This document shows, piece after piece, positions 16,195 through 25,280 of a stretch of 64,000 nt of DNA; the stretch's first letter is position 1, and every line of letters begins with the position of its first letter. The stretch is taken from the NCBI RefSeq assembly GCF_048751585.1, contig NZ_JAZHOB010000004.1, positions 62,001 through 126,000 of the forward strand. Direction: 5' to 3'. The position numbers and the translations under genes were made by a program. The notes under the pieces are model-generated. The model saw only the letters and a list, made by a program, of their open reading frames with translations, ran no database searches and was not told the origin of the DNA. This DNA is from G025836975 sp048751585 (GTDB lineage Bacteria; Pseudomonadota; Gammaproteobacteria; Burkholderiales; Burkholderiaceae_B).

Positions 16195-17178
16195 ATGCTC
16201 CACTCGCGCCCGACCGTACTGCTCGCCCTATTGCCGATTCAGGTATCGGCCGGCATGCAATCGGTTCTCCACCCCAATGGAGAGGGCGCCGGCCGCATTG
16301 CGGAAATCAGTTGGGTAATGTTTATCGGGGCGGGGATCATCTTTCTTCTTGTCATGATCTTGCTGACGCTGGTGCTATACGGCACGCCGCGAGCCAAAAG
16401 GCGCCTGGGCAGGCGCTCGCTGGTCGTGGCGGCAGGCCTTGCTTTTCCAGTGGCCGTCCTGAGCGCATTGCTTGCCTACAATTTGAAGGCGGCTTCATCG
16501 CTGATTGGAGCCGACGAGCCACCCGCGGTCCGCATTGCGGTCATCGGCGAAATGTGGTGGTGGCGGGTCCAATACCTGGATGCCGACGGCCAGTTGCTCT
16601 TCGAGACGGCTAACGACATCCGCATTCCATACGGGCTGCCCGTGGAGTTTGTGCTTCGGTCGGATAATGTGATCCACAGCTTCTGGGTACCCAGGCTGGC
16701 GGGCAAGCTGGACATGATTCCTGGCCATGTCAACCGCCTGCGCGTCCAGGCCAGCGAAGCAGGCCTGTTCCGAGGGCAATGCGCGGAATATTGCGGAGCC
16801 CAGCATGCGAAGATGATGTTCGACGTGCAGGCGCTTTCTCCGGCCGGCTTCCAGCGATGGATGACGGCGCAGCGTCAACCGGCGCGGGAACCGGCCAGCG
16901 CCAGCCTGTACCCGGGCAGGCGGCTTTTCATGCAGGCTTGCGCGCAGTGCCACACCATCCGCGGCACCCGGGCGGCCGGCACGCTGGGTCCCGATCTTAC
17001 GCATATCGGTAGCCGCCGCTCGGTCGCGGCGGGAGTACTGCCCAACAACATCGGCACATTGGCCGGCTGGATAGCCGACAGCCAGCACATCAAGCCGGGC
17101 AACCAGATGCCGTCCTTCAAGCATCTATCCGGCCAAGATCTGCGCGCCCTGGCGCAATACCTGGAAAGCCTTGAATGA
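16195..17178 (+). CDS. Cytochrome c oxidase subunit II with C-terminal heme c domain (caa3 type)
   Basis: 327 residues: signal region, two transmembrane helices (about 38-62 and 75-97), a CuA cupredoxin domain and a cytochrome c domain. The CuA ligands are present as H161, C196, E198, C200, H204 and M207 (GQCAEYCGAQHAKM). The heme site is CAQCH at 249-253 with M305 as likely sixth ligand. The usual Glu that feeds the K proton channel at the start of the second helix (EVIWT-type motif, seven residues before the Pro) is Val at about position 78. It overlaps the subunit I start (ATGA), so the two are translationally coupled. Confidence 0.9.
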   Translation: MLHSRPTVLLALLPIQVSAGMQSVLHPNGEGAGRIAEISWVMFIGAGIIFLLVMILLTLVLYGTPRAKRRLGRRSLVVAAGLAFPVAVLSALLAYNLKAASSLIGADEPPAVRIAVIGEMWWWRVQYLDADGQLLFETANDIRIPYGLPVEFVLRSDNVIHSFWVPRLAGKLDMIPGHVNRLRVQASEAGLFRGQCAEYCGAQHAKMMFDVQALSPAGFQRWMTAQRQPAREPASASLYPGRRLFMQACAQCHTIRGTRAAGTLGPDLTHIGSRRSVAAGVLPNNIGTLAGWIADSQHIKPGNQMPSFKHLSGQDLRALAQYLESLE

Positions 17179-19718
17179 TGCCGGGAAAACCGATGACTGG
17201 AACCACCATGCCGCCCAACCCCCTGCCTAGACCGGAAGGGGAGCTGGAGCAAATGCGGCGCATCTGGCAACGTCCCAGGGGCTGGCGTGCCGTCACCGTC
17301 GTCAACAACAACCATGTCGGACTGCTTTATATCGGTACCGCCGTGCTCTTCTTCCTGCTCGCCGGCGTGCTGGCGCTGCTGATGCGCACTCAACTGGCTG
17401 TGCCCGACAATGATTTGATCGGGCACGACCTGTACAACCAGTTGTTCACCATGCACGGCACGGTGATGATGTTCCTGTTCGCCGTGCCGGCGGTCGAAGC
17501 GATGGCTGTCCTGCTGCTGCCGAATATGTTGGGCGCGCGCGATTTGCCCTTCCCCCGTCTATCCGCCTACGCCTACTGGGCCTATGCCGTGGGCGGCATC
17601 ATATTCTTTTGCAGCATCTTCGCCGGGTTGGCGCCGGATGGCGGCTGGTTCATGTATCCGCCGCTTAGCAGCTCCACCTATTCGCCTGAACTCAATGCAG
17701 ATCTTTGGCTGCTTGGCATCGGCTTCATCGAGATATCGGCGATCGCCGGCGCCATCGAGCTTGCCATCGGCATACTGCGTACGCGTGCGCCCGGCATGGC
17801 GCTGGATAAGATGCCCATTTTCGCGTGGGTAATGCTGGTGTTCTCCGGTATGGTGATCATCGCCTTCCCCGCTGTCATCGTCGGCACCGCGCTGCTGGAG
17901 CTGGAGCGAGCCTTCGACATGCCGTTCTTTATCGCCCAGAGAGGCGGCGATCCGCTATTGTGGCAGCACCTTTTCTGGTTCTTTGGCCACCCCGAGGTCT
18001 ACATTATTTTTCTTCCGGCGGCCGGCATGGTATCGATGATCGTCCCGGCCATGAGCGGTACGCCGTTGATAGGCTATCGGCTCGTCGTGCTGGCGGTCGT
18101 CGCCACGGGTTTTCTGAGCTTCGGCCTGTGGGTACATCACATGTTCGCCACCGGCATCCCCCAGCTTTCGCTAAGCTTTGCATCGGCCGCCAGCATGGCG
18201 GTATCGGTCCCAACCGGCATACAGGTATTCGCCTGGATCGCCACCATTGCCGCCGCTGTGCGATTGCGCCCCTTCAAGCTGCCCATGCTGTTCATCCTGG
18301 GTTTCTTCTTCATTTTCGTGCTGGGCGGGCTTACCGGCGTCATGGTGGCGGTTATTCCCTTCGACCTGCAGGCGCATGACAGCTACTTCATCGTCGCCCA
18401 TCTTCATTATGTGCTGTTCGGCGGCATGGTGTTTCCGCTATTCGCCGCCTTCTACTACTGGGCGCCATTTGTCAGCGCGCGCGCCCTTTCCGACAAGCTT
18501 GGCCGCTGGGCGTTCTGGCTGATGTTCATCGGCTTCAATGCCGGCTTCTTCCCCATGCATTTCACCGGCCTGGCCGGCATGCCGCGACGGGTCTATACCT
18601 ATGCCGACAGCCAAGGCTGGGGGATTCTTAACATGATGTCCACCGTGGGAGCCTATATGATCGCTGCCGGAGTCCTGGCATTCCTGATAGACCTGGCGCG
18701 CAATTTTCGGCCGGTTAGCGAATCCAATGCCGGCAATATCTGGGGCGCCGGCACCTTGGAGTGGCTGCCTAGCGGTCCTTACGGTACACGCAGCATTCCA
18801 TTCGTGACGAGCCGCGAACCACTGTGGGACCAGGCCGGGCTAGCCGAAGACGTGGACGCGGGACGCTACTATCTGCCAAACGCGCCGACCGGTCGGCGCT
18901 CGACGCTGGTGACCAGCCCCATCGAGGCCAGCCCCCAGTATGTGCTGGAACTTCCCGGTCCTGGATGGTCGCCTTTGCTTGCGGCGCTGGGCACCGCCGG
19001 CTTCTTCCTGCTGCTTACCTTCAAGCTTGAGATTCTTGCGGGGGCTTGCGGAATTCTGGCCGTGGCGATGATATGGCGCTGGCTGTGGGACGCGGACACT
19101 GGCCCCATCCATCCTCCCGTCGACATCGGCGGCGGCCTACGCCTGCCGGTCTCGTGCCGCGGCAGCGCTTCCCATTCCTGGTGGGCGATGATCATTCTGC
19201 TCATGGTCTGCGCGAGCATCTTCGGCTCGCTGCTGTTCGCCTACCTGTTCCTGTGGCTCACGTCTCCAGAGGTCTGGCCGCCTGTGGCGAAGCTTCCGTC
19301 CTTGGCCGCGCCACTGATATCGGCCTGCCTGCTGCTTGCCAGCAGTGCATTGCTGCCATGGTGCAGCCGCGCCCTGGCGCGGGACAAGCAGGGACTGTTG
19401 GGATGGGCGTTACCATCCGCCATGCTGATGATCACGGCGGCGATAATCCTGGAGGCTTGCGGCCAATGGCAGACCGGCCTGCGGCCGCAAGATAGCGGCT
19501 ATGCCGCCGCCGTCTATGCCATGATCGGCCTTCAAGGCGTGTTCGTGGCTGCGCTATGCTTGATGGGTGTTTTTACAGTGGCCCGATCCATGGCTGGAAG
19601 ACTGGCGGCCGACCGACGCGCCTGCTTCGACAGCACGATGATCTTCTGGCATTACACGGTGGCTCAAGGCCTGCTTGGCCTTGGCGCGCTCCATGGTTTC
19701 CCGCGCATTCTGGGGTAA
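17175..19718 (+). CDS. Cytochrome c oxidase subunit I fused to a subunit III-like domain
   Basis: 847 residues. Residues 40 to about 560 are heme-copper oxidase subunit I with heme a ligands H94 and H411, CuB ligands H272, H321 and H322, the cross-linking Y276 (FGHPEVY), heme a3 ligand H409 and E274. Residues about 595-847 form further transmembrane helices resembling subunit III, as in the Thermus caa3 I/III fusion. D-channel Asp is kept (D123 in GARDLPFPRLS), but the Asn of the usual PRLN is S130, and the K-channel Lys of VPTGIK is Q350 (VPTGIQVF). It acts in the inner membrane reducing O2 to water. No separate subunit III, ctaG or heme A synthesis genes are nearby. Confidence 0.9.
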   Translation: MMPGKPMTGTTMPPNPLPRPEGELEQMRRIWQRPRGWRAVTVVNNNHVGLLYIGTAVLFFLLAGVLALLMRTQLAVPDNDLIGHDLYNQLFTMHGTVMMFLFAVPAVEAMAVLLLPNMLGARDLPFPRLSAYAYWAYAVGGIIFFCSIFAGLAPDGGWFMYPPLSSSTYSPELNADLWLLGIGFIEISAIAGAIELAIGILRTRAPGMALDKMPIFAWVMLVFSGMVIIAFPAVIVGTALLELERAFDMPFFIAQRGGDPLLWQHLFWFFGHPEVYIIFLPAAGMVSMIVPAMSGTPLIGYRLVVLAVVATGFLSFGLWVHHMFATGIPQLSLSFASAASMAVSVPTGIQVFAWIATIAAAVRLRPFKLPMLFILGFFFIFVLGGLTGVMVAVIPFDLQAHDSYFIVAHLHYVLFGGMVFPLFAAFYYWAPFVSARALSDKLGRWAFWLMFIGFNAGFFPMHFTGLAGMPRRVYTYADSQGWGILNMMSTVGAYMIAAGVLAFLIDLARNFRPVSESNAGNIWGAGTLEWLPSGPYGTRSIPFVTSREPLWDQAGLAEDVDAGRYYLPNAPTGRRSTLVTSPIEASPQYVLELPGPGWSPLLAALGTAGFFLLLTFKLEILAGACGILAVAMIWRWLWDADTGPIHPPVDIGGGLRLPVSCRGSASHSWWAMIILLMVCASIFGSLLFAYLFLWLTSPEVWPPVAKLPSLAAPLISACLLLASSALLPWCSRALARDKQGLLGWALPSAMLMITAAIILEACGQWQTGLRPQDSGYAAAVYAMIGLQGVFVAALCLMGVFTVARSMAGRLAADRRACFDSTMIFWHYTVAQGLLGLGALHGFPRILG

Positions 19719-19723
19719 ACGCC

Positions 19724-20065
19724 ATGACAGGAAACTTCTCGCGCACATTCTTGTTCATGCTTGCCGGCCCGCTTATCTGGGCTGTGCATTTCTTGTTCAT
19801 CTATGCCGTCAACGGCGTGAACTGTGCACGGCCGGCGCTGCGGGGCACAGGGATGGATGCGCAGGCGCCGCTGTGGATCATCGTCGCGGCCAGCCTGCTG
19901 GCGCTGCTTGCAATGGCCGCCATATTTCTACGCCAGTATTCGCGCAGGCCGCGAAGCGCCGACAATGGGTTCATCCTGTGGCTGGCCGGCGCGCTAAGCC
20001 TGCTATCGGCCGTCGCAATCATCTGGGAGACGATGCCCGTGCTGCTGGTGCCGGCTTGCGCTTAG
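19724..20065 (+). CDS. Small membrane protein of the oxidase cluster, unknown function
   Basis: 113 residues from the ATG at 19724, five bases after the oxidase stop. Three hydrophobic segments are evident at about 9-30, 49-68 and 84-108, separated by short polar loops (CARPALRGTGMDAQ, RQYSRRPRSADNG). The first helix contains GPLIWAVHFLFIY. It is too short for subunit III and lacks heme or copper motifs. The position suggests an accessory or assembly subunit of the caa3-like oxidase, possibly analogous to subunit IV. I do not recognise a named family. Confidence 0.75.
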   Translation: MTGNFSRTFLFMLAGPLIWAVHFLFIYAVNGVNCARPALRGTGMDAQAPLWIIVAASLLALLAMAAIFLRQYSRRPRSADNGFILWLAGALSLLSAVAIIWETMPVLLVPACA

Positions 20066-20072
20066 AAAAGGA

Positions 20073-21044
20073 TCAATCGACCGATGCGCCGGATTGCTTG
20101 ACGGCCCTGCCCCATTTGGCGATTTCGGTGTCGATGAACTGCTTGCCCTCTTCGGGCGTATAGATCAACGGTTGGGCTCCACGATCCGTCAGCGTCTTTG
20201 CCGCCGCGGGCGATTTGAGAATCCCGTTGATTTTCTCGTTCAGGTATTTCACGACCTCGGCAGGGGTTTCACTGGGAGCGAAAACGGCCGCCCAGCCTAC
20301 GGCCTCGAAACCTGGATAACCCGACTCGGCCACGGTAGGCACCTGCGGCAGTTGCGGCACACGCTCACGCGTGGTCACGGCCAGCGGATTGGCCGCCTTG
20401 GACTGCACATGGGGAAGAGCGGCGGTAACCGAGTCGACCATCAGCGGTACATGATTGCCCAGGAAATCAGCCTGCGCCGGACCACTGCCTTTGTAGGGAA
20501 TATGCCGCAGTTCAATCTTGGCCTCGGCCTTGAACATCTCCGCCGACAAATGCTGGGTGCCCCCTATGCCCGCGCTGGCATAGGCCAGATCGTCGGGCTT
20601 GGCGCGCGCCTGCTCCACCAGTTGGGACAGCGATGTGATGCCGCTTTTCGGATTCGCCAGGAAAATCAGCGGCACGGTAAAGATGCCGCCCACCGGCACA
20701 AAGTCGGATTTCAGCGAATAACCCGGGTTGCTGTAGAGCGTCTGATTGACGGCGCCCGCGCTGCCGCCAACAGCCAGGGTGTAGCCATCGGGCTTGGCAC
20801 GCGCCACGAACTGCATGCCGATATTGCTGCCGGCGCCGGCCTTGTTCTCGACGATGACGGGCTGGCCCACTTCGGCGGAAAGCTTTTCAGCTATGGCACG
20901 GGCGAAGATATCGGTCGCCTGCCCCGGCGGAAAAGGCACGACCATGGTGATGGGGCGATCAGGATAGGCGGCGTGCGCAATGCCGGCGGCGCCGATAAGT
21001 GCGCAAGCCAGCACGGTCTTGGGAAAAGGTAGGCGGTTCTTCAT
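20073..21044 (-). CDS. Bug/TctC-family tripartite tricarboxylate receptor
   Basis: 323 residues with signal peptide (GAAGIAHAAYPDRP) and Bug motifs TMVVPFPPGQATD, VIVENKAGAGSNIG, KPDGYTLAVG, LRHIPYKGSGPAQ and AVFAPSETPAEV. It is the last gene of a minus-strand run with another Bug gene (21118-22074) and a MetE-like gene. No TctA/TctB genes are adjacent. The two receptors differ enough in their ligand loops that they probably bind different carboxylates. It converges with the oxidase accessory gene, with only 7 bases between stops. Confidence 0.88.
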   Translation of the reverse strand: MKNRLPFPKTVLACALIGAAGIAHAAYPDRPITMVVPFPPGQATDIFARAIAEKLSAEVGQPVIVENKAGAGSNIGMQFVARAKPDGYTLAVGGSAGAVNQTLYSNPGYSLKSDFVPVGGIFTVPLIFLANPKSGITSLSQLVEQARAKPDDLAYASAGIGGTQHLSAEMFKAEAKIELRHIPYKGSGPAQADFLGNHVPLMVDSVTAALPHVQSKAANPLAVTTRERVPQLPQVPTVAESGYPGFEAVGWAAVFAPSETPAEVVKYLNEKINGILKSPAAAKTLTDRGAQPLIYTPEEGKQFIDTEIAKWGRAVKQSGASVD

Positions 21045-21117
21045 ATACAGGTCTGGTAAGGTTCTTCAAGCGGTGTTGGTTTTCGCAACAATATACTATG
21101 CAAGCCGCAATCCAGTC

Positions 21118-22074
21118 CTAGTTGGCGACAATACCCGCCGACCGTATGACCCCAGACCAATGTTCGGTATCCGCCTTGACGGTTTTCCCTAGCGCATCGG
21201 GCGATTGATAGCGCGCCTCAATACCGGCGGCACGCGCTTTCTGAATGGTTTCAGGCTTTGCCAAACCGATCTCCAGGGCGCGGGTGATCCGCTCGATTGC
21301 GTCTGGGGGGGTTCCGGCGGGCGCGAATAGCGATACCCAGGCATCCAGTTCGAAATTGGCGAAACCCTGCTCAACCGAGGTCGGCACATCCGGCAGCATG
21401 GGGTGGCGCGATCCGCTGGCTACAGCGATGGCGCGCAATTTCCCTTGCTGGATATGGCCAATGATGGACGGCGGCGTCGTGATAAACAATTGCACTCGGC
21501 CCGAGAGCACATCCTGAATGGCAGGCCCCGAACCTTTGTAAGGCACATGCACCATATCGATCGCCGTCATCTGCTTAAGGAGTTCAGTGCCGACGTGCGG
21601 CACCGAGCCGCTTCCTTGAGAGGCGTAATTGATTTCGCCAGGATGGGCTTTGGCATACTCAACCAGCTCCTTCAAAGTGTGGACGGGCAGGGACGGATGA
21701 ACCACCACCACATGCGGCGCCACAGCCAGCATGGCGACAGGCGTGAAGGATTCGGCGTTCCAGCGTAAATCTGAAAATAGCGACGGATTGCCGGCGTGAT
21801 ACATGGAGTACGACGCCAACAATGTGTAGCCGTCGGGCGCAGCTTGCGCGACATAACCGTAGGCAATATTTCCGCTTGCACCGGCGCGATTATCGACCAC
21901 GACGGTCTGACTTAGTGCCTGGGTCAGGGGCTCGCTGGCCAGCCGTGCCGCCATATCGACGATACCGCCGGGGGGCACAGGCACGACAATCGTTATAGGC
22001 CGCGTCGGAAAGTCTTGCGCTGCCGCGCCCTGCATGAAGAAGGCCGACAGTGCGATGACAAGAAGTTTGATCAT
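21118..22074 (-). CDS. Bug/TctC-family tripartite tricarboxylate receptor
   Basis: 318 residues; ATG at 22074 is chosen because it opens a clear signal peptide (LLVIALSAFFMQGAAAQDFP), whereas the longer frame runs into the upstream gene. Bug hallmarks: TIVVPVPPGGIVDMAARL, VVVDNRAGASGNIAYG, APDGYTLLAS, VHVPYKGSGPAI and SLFAPAGTPPDAI. It lies 38 bases after the MetE-like gene and 73 bases before the next Bug gene. The unusual Gly-Gly-Ile in the first ligand loop (PPGGIVD, usually PPGG-S/A-D) is a small difference from its neighbours. Ligand unknown. Confidence 0.88.
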   Translation of the reverse strand: MIKLLVIALSAFFMQGAAAQDFPTRPITIVVPVPPGGIVDMAARLASEPLTQALSQTVVVDNRAGASGNIAYGYVAQAAPDGYTLLASYSMYHAGNPSLFSDLRWNAESFTPVAMLAVAPHVVVVHPSLPVHTLKELVEYAKAHPGEINYASQGSGSVPHVGTELLKQMTAIDMVHVPYKGSGPAIQDVLSGRVQLFITTPPSIIGHIQQGKLRAIAVASGSRHPMLPDVPTSVEQGFANFELDAWVSLFAPAGTPPDAIERITRALEIGLAKPETIQKARAAGIEARYQSPDALGKTVKADTEHWSGVIRSAGIVAN

Positions 22075-22112
22075 GGTGCGAAATCCATAGGGTTGTGCAA
22101 TGGCGGGAAACA

Positions 22113-23144
22113 TCAGCGTGAGAGCTCGTCCCGAACGATGCGCGCACCATCGACCATGGCCTTCATCTTGTCGTAGGCAACATGCCGGGGCAGATACTTC
22201 AGACCGCAATCGGGCGCGATCACCAGACGCTCGGCCGGCACATGAGGCAAGGCGCGGCGGATGCGCTGGGCCACGATTTCAGGCGTTTCGATGTCTTGCG
22301 TGGACAAGTCCAGGACACCGAGCATGATGGTCTTGGACGGCAGTTTCTCCAGAATGGCGCAATCGAGATTGGACTGGGCGGTTTCCACCGATATCTGGCT
22401 GGCCAGGCAGCCTTCCAGTTCGGCCAGGAAAGAGTACCCGGCGGGACGCTCATGGATGATGGCGGCATAGCCAAAGCAGATATGCACCGCGGTCGTGCCG
22501 GTGACGCCTTCCAGGGCGCGATTCAGCGTACGCACGCCATAGTCGCGTGCTTTTTCAGACCTGGCCTGCAAGTATGGCTCGTCTATCTGGACGACATCGG
22601 CCCCAGCGGCAAACAGATCCTTGATTTCCTCGTTGACGGCCGCGGCGTAGTCGTGGGCCATCTCTTCTTCCGACTTGTAGAAATCGTTCTGCGCCTGCTG
22701 TGTCATGGTGAAGGGACCCGGCACTGTGATCTTGATCTGGCGATTTGTATTGGAGCGAAGAAATTCGACATCGCGCACCTGTACGGAATGCCTGCGCCGG
22801 ATCTTCCCGACGATGCGCGGCACGGGATTCGGATGCCCGCTGCGATCGAGCGCTACGCCGGGATTATCGATATCGACGCCGTCCAGGGCCGTGGCAAAAC
22901 GGTTGGAATAGCTTTCCCGGCGCATTTCTCCATCGGTCAGCACGTCCAGGCCCGCGTTTTCCTGTGCCCGGATTGCAAGCAGCGTTGCATCGTCCTGAGC
23001 CTGCTCCAGCCAATCGGACTCAACGCGCCAAAGCTCCTTGGCCCGCACGCGCGGCGGAAAACGGCCACCCAGTTTGGCGCGATCAATCAGCCAGTCGGGC
23101 TGCGCGTAAGAGCCGACCAGAGTCGTAGGTAAAAGTATGGGCAT
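22113..23144 (-). CDS. Cobalamin-independent methionine synthase C-terminal-like (MetE/UROD superfamily) protein
   Basis: 343 residues corresponding to the catalytic C-terminal half of MetE. Zinc-binding elements are visible as HICFG (His-x-Cys) and IAPDCGLKYLP (Cys), and the fold motifs TVPGPFTMT and VVQIDEPYL are present. The N-terminal MetE half, which helps bind the polyglutamate folate, is absent. Such short forms may use other methyl donors or act on xenobiotic or C1-linked substrates, and several occur beside transport receptors. It leads a minus-strand unit with two Bug receptors, so a catabolic methyl or thiol transfer is as plausible as methionine synthesis. Confidence 0.82.
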   Translation of the reverse strand: MPILLPTTLVGSYAQPDWLIDRAKLGGRFPPRVRAKELWRVESDWLEQAQDDATLLAIRAQENAGLDVLTDGEMRRESYSNRFATALDGVDIDNPGVALDRSGHPNPVPRIVGKIRRRHSVQVRDVEFLRSNTNRQIKITVPGPFTMTQQAQNDFYKSEEEMAHDYAAAVNEEIKDLFAAGADVVQIDEPYLQARSEKARDYGVRTLNRALEGVTGTTAVHICFGYAAIIHERPAGYSFLAELEGCLASQISVETAQSNLDCAILEKLPSKTIMLGVLDLSTQDIETPEIVAQRIRRALPHVPAERLVIAPDCGLKYLPRHVAYDKMKAMVDGARIVRDELSR

Positions 23145-23400
23145 GATTCGAGTCCAGTAAACGATGAGCCGGGCCTATGTGCCGCATGCCCACCGAAAAA
23201 ATAAGGTGGCGCCGATAATACCCACTATCTTGAGCGTTTTTGTCAAAAACCGGAACTTGCGCCTCGACAAGCCTGATTTATAGGCGGATTTCGCGTCAAT
23301 GTGAATTTCCCTCATGCAAACCATGAACGGAATAGAGACTGGCGATTCACCCGCGTTCGGCCCTTACACCGCCCGATCCAGGCCTTTCGCCCTCAGGCGG

Positions 23401-23673
23401 CTACCTTGCATAGCACCGGAGCAGAACGCAATAGACAACACCGGCGGCCAAGCTGGTGTGGCCGCTGTATACGACCAGCCCCAAGCCCCAACCCTGCCCG
23501 ATCACCGCCACCCCCAATGCCGCCAGGAGCGCGCAAGCGCCCACCATGCGAAGTTTATGTGTAAGCGGGCGGGACAGGAGCCGGCCGAAAATGTCTTGTT
23601 GCTGGCGCTCCATGGCGCATGCCAGGGCGGCAAAACCAGCCAGGCACAACAGGATGGACAGCAGATGGTTCAT
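23401..23673 (-). CDS. DUF3325 small membrane protein (iron-uptake associated)
   Basis: 90 residues; ATG at 23673 overlaps the PepSY stop by four bases (ATGA), so it is translationally coupled. The sequence has three hydrophobic stretches (LLSILLCLAGFAALACAM, VGACALLAALGVAVIG, VVYSGHTSLAAGVVYCVLL), typical of DUF3325 proteins that accompany PepSY and TonB-dependent receptor genes. The function is unknown; the context indicates a role at the inner membrane in siderophore or haem iron use. Confidence 0.8.
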   Translation of the reverse strand: MNHLLSILLCLAGFAALACAMERQQQDIFGRLLSRPLTHKLRMVGACALLAALGVAVIGQGWGLGLVVYSGHTSLAAGVVYCVLLRCYAR

Positions 23674-25280
23674 GATTCGCCCAACGAAACCGGCGCTTGT
23701 CTTTGCTTGGGGTACCGTGGCCTTGCTCCGGGTGCACGCCGGGCCGTATGCCAAGCCAGCTTCGCATGCAGCAGCGCCAACGCCCAGCACATCAGGTCCA
23801 TACCCGCGAATACCCAATCGCCATGACTCAGGCTGTGCCAAAACGGCCGAGAGGTGGTAAAGACATTCAGTACAGGCAATAGCGCCAGCATGATCGCCGA
23901 CAGCCAGAGCTGTTCAATCCAGGCCGCCCTGGACGGACGCAGCACGGCATGTATCAAGGCGGCCGCCCACACCATGAAGAAAACCTGGATCTCGCTTGCC
24001 GCCCTTGCCGGCAGGTCTTGCGGCAGCAGCCGGTTGGCCCATAGGAAGGAAATCATGGCCACGGACAGGCCGGCAATGCTTGCGATATTCAGCCGCTCAA
24101 CAAGGCGCAGGCCAAAGCCGGGCCGGCCGGCGCCGGACAGTTTCTGTCTTCGCTTTACCGTCCACAGCACCAGGCCGCTGCCCACCATGGCCGTGCCTGC
24201 CAAGCTGACCAGGAAGTACAGCCAGCGCGTCGCAACATCGCTAAAACGCCCCAGGTGCAGAGCGTAGAGCACGCCCCGCGTCTCGGCAGCCCGCCCCACT
24301 TGCTCACGGACTTCAAGCAACTTGCCGGTACTGCCTTCAAAGAGCAGATACTGCGGGCTTTTTGAGACTCTGCCGAAATCGCCCCGGGCGATGCTCACGC
24401 GCGAGGCGGTATCGCCGGGATGGGTGACGGTGACATTGCCGATATTGTCGCGTCCCCAACGGGCCTGGGCCTGCTGCACCATGTCCTGGATGGAAGCCAG
24501 GGCATGCGCTTCTCCATTGGCTTTCCCCGGGCGGATGAAGGCGCTCAGTTCCGAGCTAAGCTGCTGCCGTTCGGCGGCAGTCTGGATGGCCGCCTGCTGG
24601 CCCCAAGGCATGTACAGCGCCATCAATGTCACCAGGCCCGTGTAGGTGATCATAAGATGAAACGGCAGGCCGAATACGGATAGCGCATTGTGCGCATCCA
24701 GCCAGGAGCGTTGCCCCTTCCCCCGGCGGAAGGTGAAGAAATCGACAAAGATTTTTTTGTGGGTGATGATGCCGCTGATGATAGCCACCAGCATGAACAT
24801 CGCAGCCAGGCCCGCAAGCCAACGGCCCCACTGCACAGGCATATAGTGAAACTGGAAGTGAAAGCGGTAGAAGAAATCGCCGCCCATGGTCTCGCGCGCA
24901 CTGATGGCCTTGCCGGTGGCGGGATCGAAATGGCCCTCGGCAAAACCGCCGCGCCCCGCGCCTTGCGTGCGCCAGAACGCATAGACGCTGTTGTTGCGCT
25001 CGTCGGGCAGGCGCATGCTCCATTGCGAGCTGCCAGGCGCGATAGCCACGAGCTCGTCGGCGATGCGTTGAGCGGTCAATGCGGGGTCGGGTATTTGGCT
25101 TTGCTGCGCCAGTTCCGGGCGCATCCATTGCGAAAGCTCATCCTTGAAGTAGGCCACCGTGCCGGTCAGGAACATGGCGTAAAGCACCCATCCCAGCAGC
25201 AGGCCGACCCATGTGTGCAAGCCGGACATGTTCTGGCGCAGGCTTGGCGTTGCGCGGCGTGCTGCGCCGTCTTGCTTCAC
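23670..25280 (-). CDS. PepSY-associated transmembrane protein (probable siderophore iron reductase)
   Basis: 536 residues from the GTG at 25280, preferred over the TTG at 25310 because AGGAAG lies at the proper distance and it overlaps the DUF3649 stop as GTGA. It has the PepSY_TM architecture: first helix LHTWVGLLLGWVLYAMFLTGTV, large periplasmic segment, paired helices near 175 and 225, and four or five helices at the C-terminus. Histidines in HTW, HFQFHYM, LDAHN and ALHLGRF may bind haem. FoxB/PiuB-like relatives release iron from ferri-siderophores at the inner membrane. It lies between DUF3649 and DUF3325 genes and downstream of a TonB-dependent receptor. Confidence 0.85.
   Translation of the reverse strand: MKQDGAARRATPSLRQNMSGLHTWVGLLLGWVLYAMFLTGTVAYFKDELSQWMRPELAQQSQIPDPALTAQRIADELVAIAPGSSQWSMRLPDERNNSVYAFWRTQGAGRGGFAEGHFDPATGKAISARETMGGDFFYRFHFQFHYMPVQWGRWLAGLAAMFMLVAIISGIITHKKIFVDFFTFRRGKGQRSWLDAHNALSVFGLPFHLMITYTGLVTLMALYMPWGQQAAIQTAAERQQLSSELSAFIRPGKANGEAHALASIQDMVQQAQARWGRDNIGNVTVTHPGDTASRVSIARGDFGRVSKSPQYLLFEGSTGKLLEVREQVGRAAETRGVLYALHLGRFSDVATRWLYFLVSLAGTAMVGSGLVLWTVKRRQKLSGAGRPGFGLRLVERLNIASIAGLSVAMISFLWANRLLPQDLPARAASEIQVFFMVWAAALIHAVLRPSRAAWIEQLWLSAIMLALLPVLNVFTTSRPFWHSLSHGDWVFAGMDLMCWALALLHAKLAWHTARRAPGARPRYPKQRQAPVSLGES

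Noticed and set aside
20094..23132. Long plus-strand open frames opposite the Bug and MetE-like genes
   Set aside because: They mirror conserved coding sequence and lack recognisable motifs.
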